In this document: piece by piece, positions 54,273 to 63,072 of the stretch
Position numbering within the stretch: position 1 is the stretch's first letter
How the letters are laid out: every line of letters starts with the position of its first letter
Program-made: the position numbers and the translations under genes
Notes under the pieces: generated by a model
Database searches by the model: none
Told to the model about the DNA's origin: nothing
Seen by the model: only the letters and a program-made list of their open reading frames with translations
Source: Paenibacillus sp.
GTDB taxonomy: Bacteria; Bacillota; Bacilli; Paenibacillales; YIM-B00363
Assembly (NCBI RefSeq): GCF_031177825.1
Contig: NZ_JAPSKE010000010.1
Location: 1-64,000 of the forward strand
Direction of reading: 5' to 3'
DNA: 64,000 nt

Positions 54273-54358
54273 TGGTGCGGTCGAGAGGATTTGAACCTCC
54301 ACGAGCTTGCGCTCACTGCCGCCTGAAGACAGCGTGTCTGCCGTTCCACCACGACCGC
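54273..54358 (-). tRNA. tRNA-Leu(CAG)
   Basis: 86 nt including an encoded CCA. Acceptor arms GCGGTCG and CGACCGC pair perfectly; the D-arm is GTGGTGGAACGGCAGACACG. The anticodon stem CTGTC/GGCAG closes the loop TTCAGGC, giving anticodon CAG (reads CUG). A long variable arm (TGAGCGCAAGCTCGT) marks class II, and the T-loop is GGTTCAAATCC. It is a single tRNA gene with its own terminator. Confidence 0.95.
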
Positions 54359-54424
54359 GTTTTTGAAGACAAGAATGATAATATCACGCCCGCGGACAAA
54401 AGTAAAGTGTTTTTGCCCGATCCA

Positions 54425-55102
54425 TTATTTCCCTGCAGCTGCTCCCGCGGATATCGTCCTTGCGACGAGCAGCAGCGCGAAGCCGATCGCCGCGATCGCG
54501 GCGCACCACGCCCACGCCCTAGCGTCGTCCCCGCTCTCGACGGCGAGGTAGATCGCGGTCGGCAGCGTCAGCGTCCGCCCCGGAATGGCGCCCGCGAACA
54601 TGAGCGTCGCGCCGAATTCGCCGAGCGCGCGGGCGAAGCCGAGGATGAAGCCCGCGACCAGGGCGCGCCCGGCGAGCGGCGCGGCGACGTACCGCAGCAG
54701 CTGCCATTCGCCCGCGCCGATCGAGCGCGCCGCGTCGGTCAGGTCGCGGTCCACGGAGGCGAAGCCCGCTTTCGCCGTCTGGTATACAAGCGGGAACGCG
54801 ACGACGGCGGACGCGAGCGCGGCGGCGGCGGCGGAGAAGACGATCGGCTGGCCGAAGAGCCATTCGTAAGCGGCGCCCGCCCAGCTGCGCCGGCCGAACA
54901 CGACGAGCAGGACGAAGCCGACGACGGTCGGCGGCAGCACGAGAGGCAGCAGGATCAGCGCCTCGAGCAACGTTCGGCCGCGAACGCGGGCGAGCTGCAT
55001 GCGCCAAGCCGCGAGGGTGCCGAGGACGAAGGCGATCGCGCTTGCGACGGCGGCCGTCGCGAGCGACAGCCGCACCGGCTCGAACCACGTCAGCTCGCTC
55101 AT
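54425..55102 (-). CDS. modB: Molybdate ABC transporter permease
   Basis: 225 aa, five or six membrane helices, normal for ModB. The EAA loop is DAARSIGAGEWQLLRYVAAPLAGRAL (in part), and GFARALGEFGATLMFAGAIPGRT is the family signature after it. The ATG overlaps the modA stop by 4 bp. No modC ATPase gene follows: the next feature is the tRNA. The ATPase must be encoded elsewhere or be fused or shared. Confidence 0.92.
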   Translation of the reverse strand: MSELTWFEPVRLSLATAAVASAIAFVLGTLAAWRMQLARVRGRTLLEALILLPLVLPPTVVGFVLLVVFGRRSWAGAAYEWLFGQPIVFSAAAAALASAVVAFPLVYQTAKAGFASVDRDLTDAARSIGAGEWQLLRYVAAPLAGRALVAGFILGFARALGEFGATLMFAGAIPGRTLTLPTAIYLAVESGDDARAWAWCAAIAAIGFALLLVARTISAGAAAGK

Positions 55103-55893
55103 GGCGCCCGCGCCCCCGGACCGAAGCCGTATTCGGCGAAGACGGCCATCGCTTCGTCGCTTCTAAGGAAGTTATAGAACGCTTCCGCTTCCTCCGGGTT
55201 TTCCGTCGTCGCGACGACGCCGATCGGGTACACGATCGGCGAATGCCGCTCCGGCGGCACCTCGAACGCGACGCGCACCTTGCCGGACGACATCGCGTCC
55301 GTCGCGTACACGAAGCCCGCGTCCGCATTGCCGGTCTCCACCGAGGCGAGCACCTGCCGCACGTCCTTGCCGAACGCGGCTTTCACGAACGCCTTGTCCC
55401 ATATGCCAACGGCCTCGAGCGCTTCCTTGGCGTATCCTCCCGCCGGCACCGTCTCCGGGACGCCGATCGCGAGCTTGTCCCAGGCATCGTCCGCGAGCTC
55501 CTCGAGTCCATGGAGCGAGGACGTTCGATCGGAGGGAACGACGACGACGAGCCGATTCGTAAGCAGCGTATCGTTCAACTCCGGATCGATCCACCCCTGC
55601 TCGAGCAGCTGTTCCATCGGCTTCCTTCCCGCGCCTAGGAAGAGGTCCGCCGGCAAGCCCATCTCGATCTGCTTCTGCAATCCGCCGGTAGACCCGTAAT
55701 TGATCAGCACCTTCGTCTCCGGCGCTCGTTCTTCGTACATGGCTTGAAGCTCGTCGAGCGGAAGCGCCAGACTTGCCGCCGCCGAGACGGTGAGCTCGGG
55801 CGGCCTGGCTTCGTTCGGGCTCGGCGCGCAGCCCGCCGCCCCCGTTGCCGCCAGCGCCGCCGCCGCGAGCGTTGCGAGGATCCTTGTCCCCAT
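55099..55893 (-). CDS. modA: Molybdate-binding lipoprotein
   Basis: 264 aa from the ATG at 55893 (GGAAGGAGGG upstream). The signal peptide ends in the lipobox TGAAGCAPS. The mature domain shows ELTVSAAASLALPLDELQA, VLINYGSTGGLQKQIEMGLPADLFLGA and SVETGNADAGFVYATDA, the ModA ligand-site segments. It delivers molybdate (or tungstate) to ModB. The two genes are translationally coupled. Confidence 0.93.
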   Translation of the reverse strand: MGTRILATLAAAALAATGAAGCAPSPNEARPPELTVSAAASLALPLDELQAMYEERAPETKVLINYGSTGGLQKQIEMGLPADLFLGAGRKPMEQLLEQGWIDPELNDTLLTNRLVVVVPSDRTSSLHGLEELADDAWDKLAIGVPETVPAGGYAKEALEAVGIWDKAFVKAAFGKDVRQVLASVETGNADAGFVYATDAMSSGKVRVAFEVPPERHSPIVYPIGVVATTENPEEAEAFYNFLRSDEAMAVFAEYGFGPGARAP

Positions 55894-55988
55894 CCGACTC
55901 CCTCCTTCCGCTCCCCTTAATTTCTGTATTCTACCATGATATACTACCATTGTTTCACAAGCGAGACGAAGGAAGGAGCGGATCCTCT

Positions 55989-56978
55989 ATGACCGCCGCG
56001 ATCGAACATATATCGTATTTCGGCGAGCCCGCCGTCAAGGTGACGACGGAGAAGCTCGAGGGCATCGTCGTCCCCGGTTGGGGGAGCAACCTGATCAGCT
56101 TGACCTGGCGCCCGACCGGCACCGCGTTGCTGCGCTCGCCGGCGTCCGCCGAAGCGTACCATGCGCGGACGACGCTGCACGGCATTCCCGTGCTGTTCCC
56201 GCCGAGCCGCATCGAAGGCGGCGCGTTCACGTTCCGCGGGCGGGAGTATCGCTTCCCCGTCGATCCCGCGCGGGGCTATCACATTCACGGCGTGCTGATG
56301 CGCACGGCTTGGAAGCTGTCCGCGGCGGAGACGTCGGACGACGGCACGGCTTGGGTCGAGACGACCGTCGTCTCCGAGGAGACGCCCGCCGTCTACGAGG
56401 CGCTGCCGCATCGGTTCACGGTTCGCCATGGGTTCCGCTTCGCCGCCGACAGCGTCGAGCTGCGCTTTACGCTCGAGAGCCGCGACGAGGCGGCGATGCC
56501 GTGGGGGCTCGGCTATCACACGACGTTCGTGCTGCCGCTCGGGGGGCCGGAAGGCGATCTCTCGAAGTGCACGCTTCGGTTGCGCGCCGACAAGACGTGG
56601 GAGCTGAACGATCGGCTGCTGCCGACGGGCGCGCTGCTGGACAACCCGCTGCGCGACGCGTTGGCCGCGGGGCTGCCGCTCGATCGCGTCGAGTTCGACG
56701 ACTGCTTCCAGGCGTCCCCGGACGCGCCGGTCGAGGCGACGCTGGAAGACCGCGGCGCGGGACTCTCCATTCGCTACGAGGCCGATCAGACGTTCACGCA
56801 ATGGGTGCTCTACAACGGCAAGGGCAAACCGGATCGCGGCTTCTTCTGCCCCGAGCCGCTGACGTGGGTGCCGAACGCGCCGAACGTCGACGCGCCGGCG
56901 GCGCTGACCGGCCTGCAGGCGCTGGAGCCCGGCGCGACGGCCGAAGCGGTGACGCGGCTGACGATCGCGGCGCTGTAG
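55989..56978 (+). CDS. Aldose 1-epimerase-family protein
   Basis: 329 aa from the ATG at 55989 (AAGGAG 10 nt upstream). The galactose-mutarotase-like beta-sandwich is recognisable: GNSLISLTWR-type start (WGSNLISLTWRPTG), HGIPVLFPPSRIEGG with the first histidine, FPVDPARGYHIHGVL with the catalytic His pair, LGYHTTFVLPL, and the acidic FFCPEPLTW. It interconverts anomers of a free or phosphorylated sugar. It is divergent from modA and stands alone; the substrate cannot be assigned. Confidence 0.85.
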   Translation: MTAAIEHISYFGEPAVKVTTEKLEGIVVPGWGSNLISLTWRPTGTALLRSPASAEAYHARTTLHGIPVLFPPSRIEGGAFTFRGREYRFPVDPARGYHIHGVLMRTAWKLSAAETSDDGTAWVETTVVSEETPAVYEALPHRFTVRHGFRFAADSVELRFTLESRDEAAMPWGLGYHTTFVLPLGGPEGDLSKCTLRLRADKTWELNDRLLPTGALLDNPLRDALAAGLPLDRVEFDDCFQASPDAPVEATLEDRGAGLSIRYEADQTFTQWVLYNGKGKPDRGFFCPEPLTWVPNAPNVDAPAALTGLQALEPGATAEAVTRLTIAAL

Positions 56979-57074
56979 GAGAGGTGCTGTAGGGCGGCGC
57001 TATTGGTGCGGCGCTGTCGGTGCGGCATTGCCGCGCTGCGGCGGCATCTTTGCCGTTGCGGCCTGGGGCTCTCC

Positions 57075-57270
57075 GGCTTTGCACCGATTGAGGCGGCATT
57101 CCCCAATTTTTGGGGCAGCGTACGCCAATTATTGGGGAGCTCCTCCCCAATTCAAGAAGGTATTGTGTCTCCTCAGACGGCGCCGGGGGGCATTTGTGGC
57201 GGTGTTCCGCAATTATTGGGGCAGCGTGCCCCGATTATTGGGGAACTCCTCCCCAATTCAGATACGAAAT
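57075..57270. repeat. Second locus of the 106-bp hairpin repeat family
   Basis: Two units anchored on GGGGCAGCGT at 57115 and 57221 (spacing 106 bp, the same as in the array at the window start) carry ATTGGGGAGCTCCTCCCCAATT and ATTGGGGAACTCCTCCCCAATT. The hairpin ATTGGGGAG/CTCCCCAAT is perfect in the first. The remainder of the 56979-57348 gap holds GC-rich, loosely repeated sequence and a terminator; no gene is seen. Confidence 0.85.
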
Positions 57271-57290
57271 GAGAGACAGCCTCCTCCCTC

Positions 57291-57340
57291 ATAAAAAAAC
57301 TCGCCCTCCCCATGACTCCGAAGGTCAAAGGGAGGGCGAG
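57291..57340 (-). terminator. Terminator after the GntR/solute-binding regulator gene
   Basis: CTCGCCCTCCC and GGGAGGGCGAG form a perfect 11-bp stem around a loop of about 20 nt. On the minus strand seven T follow. Confidence 0.9.
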
Positions 57341-57348
57341 CTGCGTTT

Positions 57349-58794
57349 CTACGTTTTCGCGGCGGAGGCGGCTTCGGCGCGGCGCTCGTTCAGCAACGCT
57401 TCGATGCGCCGGCAGGCGTCCTCCGGCGTCTCCATGTTCGCCCACAGCAGATTCAGTTCCTTCTGCACGAGCTCCACCTCCGACTGACGCAGCGACAAGT
57501 CGCGAAGCGACGACGCGTGCGGCAGCGCCTCAAGGAAGACGTTATAGCATTCCGGATGAATGTCCGGGTCGAGCAGCCGGTTGTCCTCGGCGACTTCGCG
57601 CAGCATCGGAATCGTGCAGCCCTGCTGCTTCAGCATCGTCTGCGCCGGCTTATCGGTCAGGAAGTCGATGAAGTGCTTCGCCATCTCCGGCAGGTTCGTC
57701 TGCCGGTTGATCGCGAGCCCCCCGCCGAGCAGCAGCGTGCCCTGCTTCTTCCGCGAAGGCAGCGGCAGCACGTCCCACCGAAGATCGTGACCGCGGAACT
57801 CGTTCATGAAGTAGTACGTCGTCAGAATCATCGCGACGCGTTCCTTCTTGAATAAGCTCTCCGCCAAATACGAGCTTCCGTGCGAATAGATCGGCGACAC
57901 CTTATATTTGTACATCAAGTCGGCGCAAAACTGCAGCGCTTCGACGTTGTTCGGCTCCGACAGAACGGAAGCGGTCCCGCCCTCTTCGATGAAGCGTCCG
58001 TCGTTCTGCAGCAAGAACACCGGCCAACGGTTCGGGGACGCCGAAAAGCAGAAGCCGTACCGGTCGATAATGTCGCTGCCCTCTCGCTTCACCGTGCCGC
58101 GCTCCGCGAGCTCCAGCAGATCGGACCAATCGTCCATCGATTCCAGCCGATCCGCGGCGCCGTCCGAAAGCAGCCGCTCGTTGTAACAGATGACGACCGG
58201 GGAGAAGACGAACGGCGTCGCGACGATCTCGCCGCCGACGGCGAACATGTCGAATACCTTCCGGTAGCTGTCCCGCTCGACGTCGATCCGATCGGGCACG
58301 TAAGGCATCAAGAGATCCAGACGATCCTTCTCGATCAGATGCCGAATATGGAGCTCCGAGAGGATGAACACGTCGGGTCCGAAGCCGTATTCGATCAGAT
58401 TGACGATATTGTCCACGTATTCCGTCTCCGGCAGCAGCAGCAGCTCCACCCGGACGTACGGATGCGATTCTTCGTACATGGCGATCAACTTGCGGATGAT
58501 GTCGATTTCGTACGAGGTGGAAAACCAAGCGACGGTCAACGTCTCCCGTCGAATATCCTCCCCGGGAATGCGCACCCGATTGCCCTTGCCCGCGATCTTC
58601 TCGATCAAGCCTTCGTCGACGAGCGCGGCCAACACCTTGCGCACCGAGACGCGACTGATCTCGTACTTCTCGCTAAGCGTATTCTCGGGCAGGATGAACT
58701 CGCCCGGACGGAGGCCGCCGGTAAGAATCTCGTTCCGCAGCTCCTGCAGCAATCGGTTATACCGATCTTCAAAGCTATTGGTTCTCTTCAGCAA
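57349..58794 (-). CDS. GntR winged-helix regulator fused to an ABC solute-binding domain
   Basis: 481 aa from a TTG at 58794, chosen because GGAGAGGGGAG lies 9 nt upstream. Residues ~5-80 are a GntR winged helix (LLQELRNEILTGGLRPGEF; ENTLSEKYEISRVSVRKVLAAL). From ~85 the chain is a type-1 extracellular solute-binding fold (LTVAWFSTSYEIDIIRKLIAMYEESHPYVRVEL, in part; FGPDVFILSELHI; GGGLAINRQTN). There is no signal peptide, so a sugar-binding-protein fold is used as an intracellular ligand sensor. It probably controls the minus-strand genes directly upstream. This combination is uncommon but appears in Paenibacillaceae-type genomes. Confidence 0.87.
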   Translation of the reverse strand: MLKRTNSFEDRYNRLLQELRNEILTGGLRPGEFILPENTLSEKYEISRVSVRKVLAALVDEGLIEKIAGKGNRVRIPGEDIRRETLTVAWFSTSYEIDIIRKLIAMYEESHPYVRVELLLLPETEYVDNIVNLIEYGFGPDVFILSELHIRHLIEKDRLDLLMPYVPDRIDVERDSYRKVFDMFAVGGEIVATPFVFSPVVICYNERLLSDGAADRLESMDDWSDLLELAERGTVKREGSDIIDRYGFCFSASPNRWPVFLLQNDGRFIEEGGTASVLSEPNNVEALQFCADLMYKYKVSPIYSHGSSYLAESLFKKERVAMILTTYYFMNEFRGHDLRWDVLPLPSRKKQGTLLLGGGLAINRQTNLPEMAKHFIDFLTDKPAQTMLKQQGCTIPMLREVAEDNRLLDPDIHPECYNVFLEALPHASSLRDLSLRQSEVELVQKELNLLWANMETPEDACRRIEALLNERRAEAASAAKT

Positions 58795-58799
58795 GCCGA

Positions 58800-58890
58800 C
58801 CGGCTCCCCTCTCCGCCGCAAGTCAAGGTAGACAGCACGTATACAAGTCTAGTTGGGATTATTGTAGCATATATCCAGTCATTGGTCATC
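58800..58890 (-). promoter_or_regulatory. Possible promoter and GntR-type operator
   Basis: On the minus strand ATGACC and TACAAT are 17 nt apart, followed by CTTGTATACGTG, which contains the GT-N2-AC core typical of GntR sites (GTATAC). It would give the regulator gene its own promoter, with possible autoregulation. Confidence 0.4.
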
Positions 58891-59928
58891 CGTTCCCGCA
58901 GTATTCCCTTTCAACCATCGATCCAGGAAAACGTACGCCGCCTCCCGCACCGTGGGAGGGAAGTCGTGACCGGAGTTGCCGAACAGAAACTCCAGCCGAT
59001 GCTCCGCGTCGAGCGCGCGATACAGCGCGCCGAGCTCCGTCAGCGCTTCCGCCGCCGGACGCCAATGCGGGAAAATCTTGTCCGCCATGCCGTTCCAATT
59101 AAAGAACGGGGTCGGCGCGGCCAACGCGGCGATCTCGTGGTATTCGAACGGAACGAAGCCGGCAGCCAAGGAATCGCTAATCTTCGGCAGGTGGGAAAAC
59201 CAATCGCGCTGCCCCCATCGATTCGGGTCGGGGTCCCCCGCGAACGTCGCGAAGCCACAGCTCGAGACGACCGCTTTCACACGGCGGTCGACGCCGGCGA
59301 GGAAGAAGGCGTTGTACCCGCCGAGCGAATGGCCGATCGCGCCGATGCGCGACGCATCGACGTACGGCAGAGCGGTTAGCACGTCAAGGCTCTGCCGATG
59401 GTCGTGGAGCATCTTCCCGACCGCCGTGGACGACGGATGCGCGGCATAGAACGGGGCGGTGCGGAACGCTTCTTCGCCTTCGTAAATCCGCTCCCCCATG
59501 GAAATCGTATCGGGCGCCAGGACGACGTACCCGCGTCTGACGAGCTCGAGACCGTACGCTCGGTTCTCGCGCGCGGCCGAAGACGCGACGTCGTCTTTGC
59601 CCGAGGCATGCGTCGGATGCAGCGCCAACACGGCGGGCAGCTTCCGCGCCGGCGACGGGTCGCCGCCCGGGATCAGCAAATACGCGGGCACCTTGTCGCC
59701 GAAGCCGGTCGCGTATCGCAGACGGACGCGCACGTGATCCGCCACCTGCACCGTCTCCAGCACCTCCGGCTCCGGATCGACCGGCTCCGGCACGAATCCG
59801 ATATACTCTTGCCACGCCGCCTCGATCTCCGCCCGCCGCTTCGCCCACGCCGCCGCAGCGTCCGTGTCCATGCCCGAAGTCAGCGGCGGCACCTGACCCG
59901 CATGAAGCTCCGAAATTTTATATTTCAC
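58879..59928 (-). CDS. Alpha/beta-hydrolase, acetyl-xylan-esterase/dienelactone-hydrolase type
   Basis: 349 aa from a GTG at 59928 (GGAGGAGGG 5 nt upstream). Motifs: PAVLALHPTHASGKDDVAS, YGLELVRRGYVVLAPDTISMGER, the nucleophile elbow AIGHSLGGYNAFFLA (Ser ~210), and FGNSGHDFPPTVREAAYVFLDRWL with the catalytic His. No signal peptide. It overlaps the end of the beta-propeller gene by 11 bp. It probably removes ester groups from a carbohydrate or related intermediate; the substrate is unknown. Confidence 0.85.
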   Translation of the reverse strand: MKYKISELHAGQVPPLTSGMDTDAAAAWAKRRAEIEAAWQEYIGFVPEPVDPEPEVLETVQVADHVRVRLRYATGFGDKVPAYLLIPGGDPSPARKLPAVLALHPTHASGKDDVASSAARENRAYGLELVRRGYVVLAPDTISMGERIYEGEEAFRTAPFYAAHPSSTAVGKMLHDHRQSLDVLTALPYVDASRIGAIGHSLGGYNAFFLAGVDRRVKAVVSSCGFATFAGDPDPNRWGQRDWFSHLPKISDSLAAGFVPFEYHEIAALAAPTPFFNWNGMADKIFPHWRPAAEALTELGALYRALDAEHRLEFLFGNSGHDFPPTVREAAYVFLDRWLKGNTAGTDDQ

Positions 59929-61807
59929 GAGATCCCTCCTCCGATACCTCTCCGTCTCGTTCCAAGGCAAAGCTCCAGAGATGCGAGCCGGCCCCGAAAA
60001 ACAGCCGCCCTCCGGCGACGGCGAGGCCGGACGTCGCGGGGACGGGCGGTTCGGCCAACTTGACCGGCGCGTCCGAATCGGGATCGAGCCGGAACAGCGC
60101 CCGGCTAAGCGCGCCGTACACAAGTCCGTCCTCCAAGGCCGTCAGCCCGACGCGCACCGGCGTCCCCCAGGCGGACAAGTCGGTTTCCGCGACGACCGTC
60201 TCCGCATCCGGATCGAAGACGAAATACGAGGACCCCGACGTCATCCCATGGATGCGGCCCAAGCGGTCGGCGTAAACCCAGACGATCTCCCGCGCTTCGA
60301 CGGGCGACCAAACCCGATCGACCGTCAGGCCGTCCCAGCGCAGTCGATATAGCTTCGCGCGCGTCTCCCGCGGCTCCGCGCCGCCCGGCGTCTCGACGCT
60401 CGTGCCGCCGAACACCGCGCCGCCTTTCCCTTCGGCTAGGCAAATCGTGCTCTGGTACGGCACGATCCGCTCGTGCGTCAACAGCGTGTCCACCCCCGTC
60501 GCCACGTTATAGACGCATAGCCCTCCGCCAACGGCTCCGTAGCCGGGGTAGCCCCCGTACAGCACATGCTCGCCGTCCGAGTGCGCGAGCATGCAGCGGG
60601 GGCGATGCACCTCTTTATGGCTGACGGCGATGCGCGGGTTGCGCGGCTCCCCTTCTTCCGAGACCGGCAGCCTCGTATCGAACAGATGAAGGTGCCCGCC
60701 CGGGTACGCGGCGCCGGCCAGCACAGGGCCGACGGAGGCGTACGCGCACAGATTGCCGCCGCCGCCGAACTGGATCGCTTTCCCTCCGAAGCTCCGAAGG
60801 CGCTCCTCCGCCGGATCGTACCGGAAGAAGTGAAGCGGATGGTTGCTCGTTCCGTACACGCGACCGTCCGGTCCCGCGGCGAGCGGGGACAGCTGGGCGC
60901 CGCCGCACTCGTAGCGGAGCGGAATCGTCCGCACGCCGGCGCCGTCCGCCGCGCGCAGCGTCAGCTCCCGCTCGGCCAGGTCATGCTTCTCGACCCGCCA
61001 CGCGCCGGAGAGCTGGCGGTGCAGTCGGAAGAACGCCGCCCCGGAATACAGGGAGGGCGGGACGTCCCGCCAATCGACCGGCACCGCCCGCCCGCCTTGG
61101 AATCGCATCCAGCGATAACGCTCCGGCGTTTCTTCCTCCCTCAGGTCGGAGAACGCCCAATGCCCGAACACGGCGCCGTCCGCCGAAGCGTGGACGACCC
61201 CCATGCCGCGCGTCCGTTCGTCCTCCGGCACGAGCTGAACCGCGAGGCCGTCGGCCGGACGGTACGCGACGATGCCCTTGCGCTCCGTGCCGATGCCCGC
61301 ATATACCCAACCCTCCGCATCCGCCGCGAGGTGGCTCGGGTATTTTTCCGTCTTGTCCAAGCTGCCGAATTTGGCGACGCGGCGCTCCGAGGGATGGTAC
61401 GCGAACAGCCGGCAATGCGGGTAGGCCGCGAAGTAAATGGTCCCGTCCGCCGACTCCGCGAAGCTGAAGCCGACCAGCTCCCCCGCCGCGCCGACGTCCT
61501 CGGCGTGCAAGAACATGCCCTCGAACGGATCGAACGCCAGAAACTGAGTGCCGGCGCCCGTATAGAAGGTGCCGTCCGAACCGGCGAAACAAATATAAGG
61601 GTATTCCTCGTTGCCGTTCGGAAACGGCACTTGCGCGCAGCGTTCCGTCGCAGGGTCGACGACGAGCAGAAACCCTCGCGCCAAGACGACGACGCGCTCG
61701 TCGCCGTCTAGGTTTCTGCAGACCGCCGCCGTCCGCGATTCTACCGCCGGCGCGGGAACGCCATGATCCGTAAATTGCTGCCGCATGCGCACCATCCCGT
61801 TTTCCAT
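59918..61807 (-). CDS. Beta-propeller protein of unknown function
   Basis: 629 aa, no signal peptide. About a dozen repeats of the form DG-x-(I/V)-Y-x-G/A-...-(L/F)-x-x-(Y/F)-D-P are visible: GTFYTGAGTQFLAFDP, GTIYFAAYPHCRLFAYHP, GWVYAGIGTERKGIVAYRP, GRVYGTSNHPLHFFRYDP, GGAVFGGTSVETPG and GLVYGALSRALFRLDP. This is a blade pattern of NHL/SMP-30/Vgb-like propellers, possibly two propellers in one chain. The start at 61807 lies 3 bp after the aminotransferase stop. It is a likely cytoplasmic enzyme such as a lyase or epimerase, or a scaffold. No catalytic site could be assigned. Confidence 0.75.
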   Translation of the reverse strand: MENGMVRMRQQFTDHGVPAPAVESRTAAVCRNLDGDERVVVLARGFLLVVDPATERCAQVPFPNGNEEYPYICFAGSDGTFYTGAGTQFLAFDPFEGMFLHAEDVGAAGELVGFSFAESADGTIYFAAYPHCRLFAYHPSERRVAKFGSLDKTEKYPSHLAADAEGWVYAGIGTERKGIVAYRPADGLAVQLVPEDERTRGMGVVHASADGAVFGHWAFSDLREEETPERYRWMRFQGGRAVPVDWRDVPPSLYSGAAFFRLHRQLSGAWRVEKHDLAERELTLRAADGAGVRTIPLRYECGGAQLSPLAAGPDGRVYGTSNHPLHFFRYDPAEERLRSFGGKAIQFGGGGNLCAYASVGPVLAGAAYPGGHLHLFDTRLPVSEEGEPRNPRIAVSHKEVHRPRCMLAHSDGEHVLYGGYPGYGAVGGGLCVYNVATGVDTLLTHERIVPYQSTICLAEGKGGAVFGGTSVETPGGAEPRETRAKLYRLRWDGLTVDRVWSPVEAREIVWVYADRLGRIHGMTSGSSYFVFDPDAETVVAETDLSAWGTPVRVGLTALEDGLVYGALSRALFRLDPDSDAPVKLAEPPVPATSGLAVAGGRLFFGAGSHLWSFALERDGEVSEEGSREI

Positions 61808-61810
61808 GAG

Positions 61811-63052
61811 TTATTTCCGATAATACTCCGCGACCTTGCGCACGCCGCGAACGATATCTTCGACGTCCGCATCCGAATAAAACTCTTTGACCGGAATTTG
61901 CACGGCCGTCTCCAAAATTTCTTCCGCGACCGGGCAGTGGCCCGGCGCGTAAGAGCGATCCGTCAGATCGAAAGGAAAGTGGCTGTTCAAATATGCCTGC
62001 CTCCGTTGGAACAACGGCTGCATGTAGACGACTTGCGGAATGTATCCCGCGCGGTTCGGGATGCCTTCCGCCGCCAGCGCCTCGCAGAACTGCTCCCGCG
62101 TGCAGGTGAAGGCCGACAGATCGAGCCTCATCATATAAAACCAATAGGTGCAATCCCCGCCCTCGGTCACCTGATGGACATGAATGCCGGGCGCGCCGCG
62201 CAGCCCTTCGCTGATGCGGTCGCCGATCGCTTGACGCCGTTCGCAAATCCAGCGCAGCTTCTTCAGCTGCGCGATGCCGACCGCGCCTTGCAGTTCGGTC
62301 ATCCGATAGTTCGGAGCGACGTAATGCAGCTCGCGCTGCACTTCCGTCCCGAACCGATGATAGTTCTTATCGGCGAAGCCGTGCGTCCGGTAATAATCCG
62401 TCCGCTCGCCGGAATTGATTGTCACCATGCCGCCGTCGCCGGTCGAAATATGCTTGAAGTCGTTCGTGCTGAAGGCGCCGTAATCGCCGAACGTACCGGC
62501 GTAACGCCCTTTATATTTGGTCAGGTACGACTGGGCGCAATCCTCGATCACCTTCAGCCCGTGCCGCTTCGCGATGTCCAGGATCGCATCCATGTCGCAC
62601 GGGTTGCCCGCCAGGTGGACGACGACGATGGCCTTCGTCCGCGGCGTAATGCACGCCTCGATCGAGGCGGGATCCATGTTGTACGTGTGCGGGTCGAGAT
62701 CGGCGAATACCGGGATAGCGTTCTGGTACAAAATTCCGACCAACGTTCCCTGGTCCGTGATCGGGCTCGTGATGACCTCGTCGCCGACGGTGACGCCCGC
62801 CGCGCCGAGCGCCACATGAATCGCCGCGGTTCCGGACGAGGTCGCGACGCTGTATTTGACGCCATAAATCTCGTTAAAGTCCTCAAGAAACTTCTTCACT
62901 TTGCCGCCGAAATGATAGAACAACGTCTCTTGCTCCAGCGCCTCGAGAAGCTCGCGCGCTTCCTCGACGCCGAACCGCTTGCCTGCGCTGAACGCCGTCG
63001 ACTTCGTCTTCGGCCCGCCGAAGAGCGCCAGCTCCTCTGCCTTCGTTCCCAT
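61811..63052 (-). CDS. DegT/DnrJ/EryC1/StrS-family PLP aminotransferase
   Basis: 413 aa from the ATG at 63052 (GGAAGGGG upstream). Fold type I PLP pattern: VATSSGTAAIHVALGAAGV, GDEVITSPITDQGT, IEDCAQSYLTKYKGRYAGTFGD, and FSTNDFKHISTGDGGM with the Schiff-base lysine. These enzymes aminate keto-sugars or, for scyllo-inosose, inositol-type rings. It sits between the deacetylase-like gene (20-bp gap) and the propeller gene. An amino-sugar or aminocyclitol role is inferred. Confidence 0.9.
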   Translation of the reverse strand: MGTKAEELALFGGPKTKSTAFSAGKRFGVEEARELLEALEQETLFYHFGGKVKKFLEDFNEIYGVKYSVATSSGTAAIHVALGAAGVTVGDEVITSPITDQGTLVGILYQNAIPVFADLDPHTYNMDPASIEACITPRTKAIVVVHLAGNPCDMDAILDIAKRHGLKVIEDCAQSYLTKYKGRYAGTFGDYGAFSTNDFKHISTGDGGMVTINSGERTDYYRTHGFADKNYHRFGTEVQRELHYVAPNYRMTELQGAVGIAQLKKLRWICERRQAIGDRISEGLRGAPGIHVHQVTEGGDCTYWFYMMRLDLSAFTCTREQFCEALAAEGIPNRAGYIPQVVYMQPLFQRRQAYLNSHFPFDLTDRSYAPGHCPVAEEILETAVQIPVKEFYSDADVEDIVRGVRKVAEYYRK

Positions 63053-63072
63053 TCCCGTACCCCTTCCGGCCT

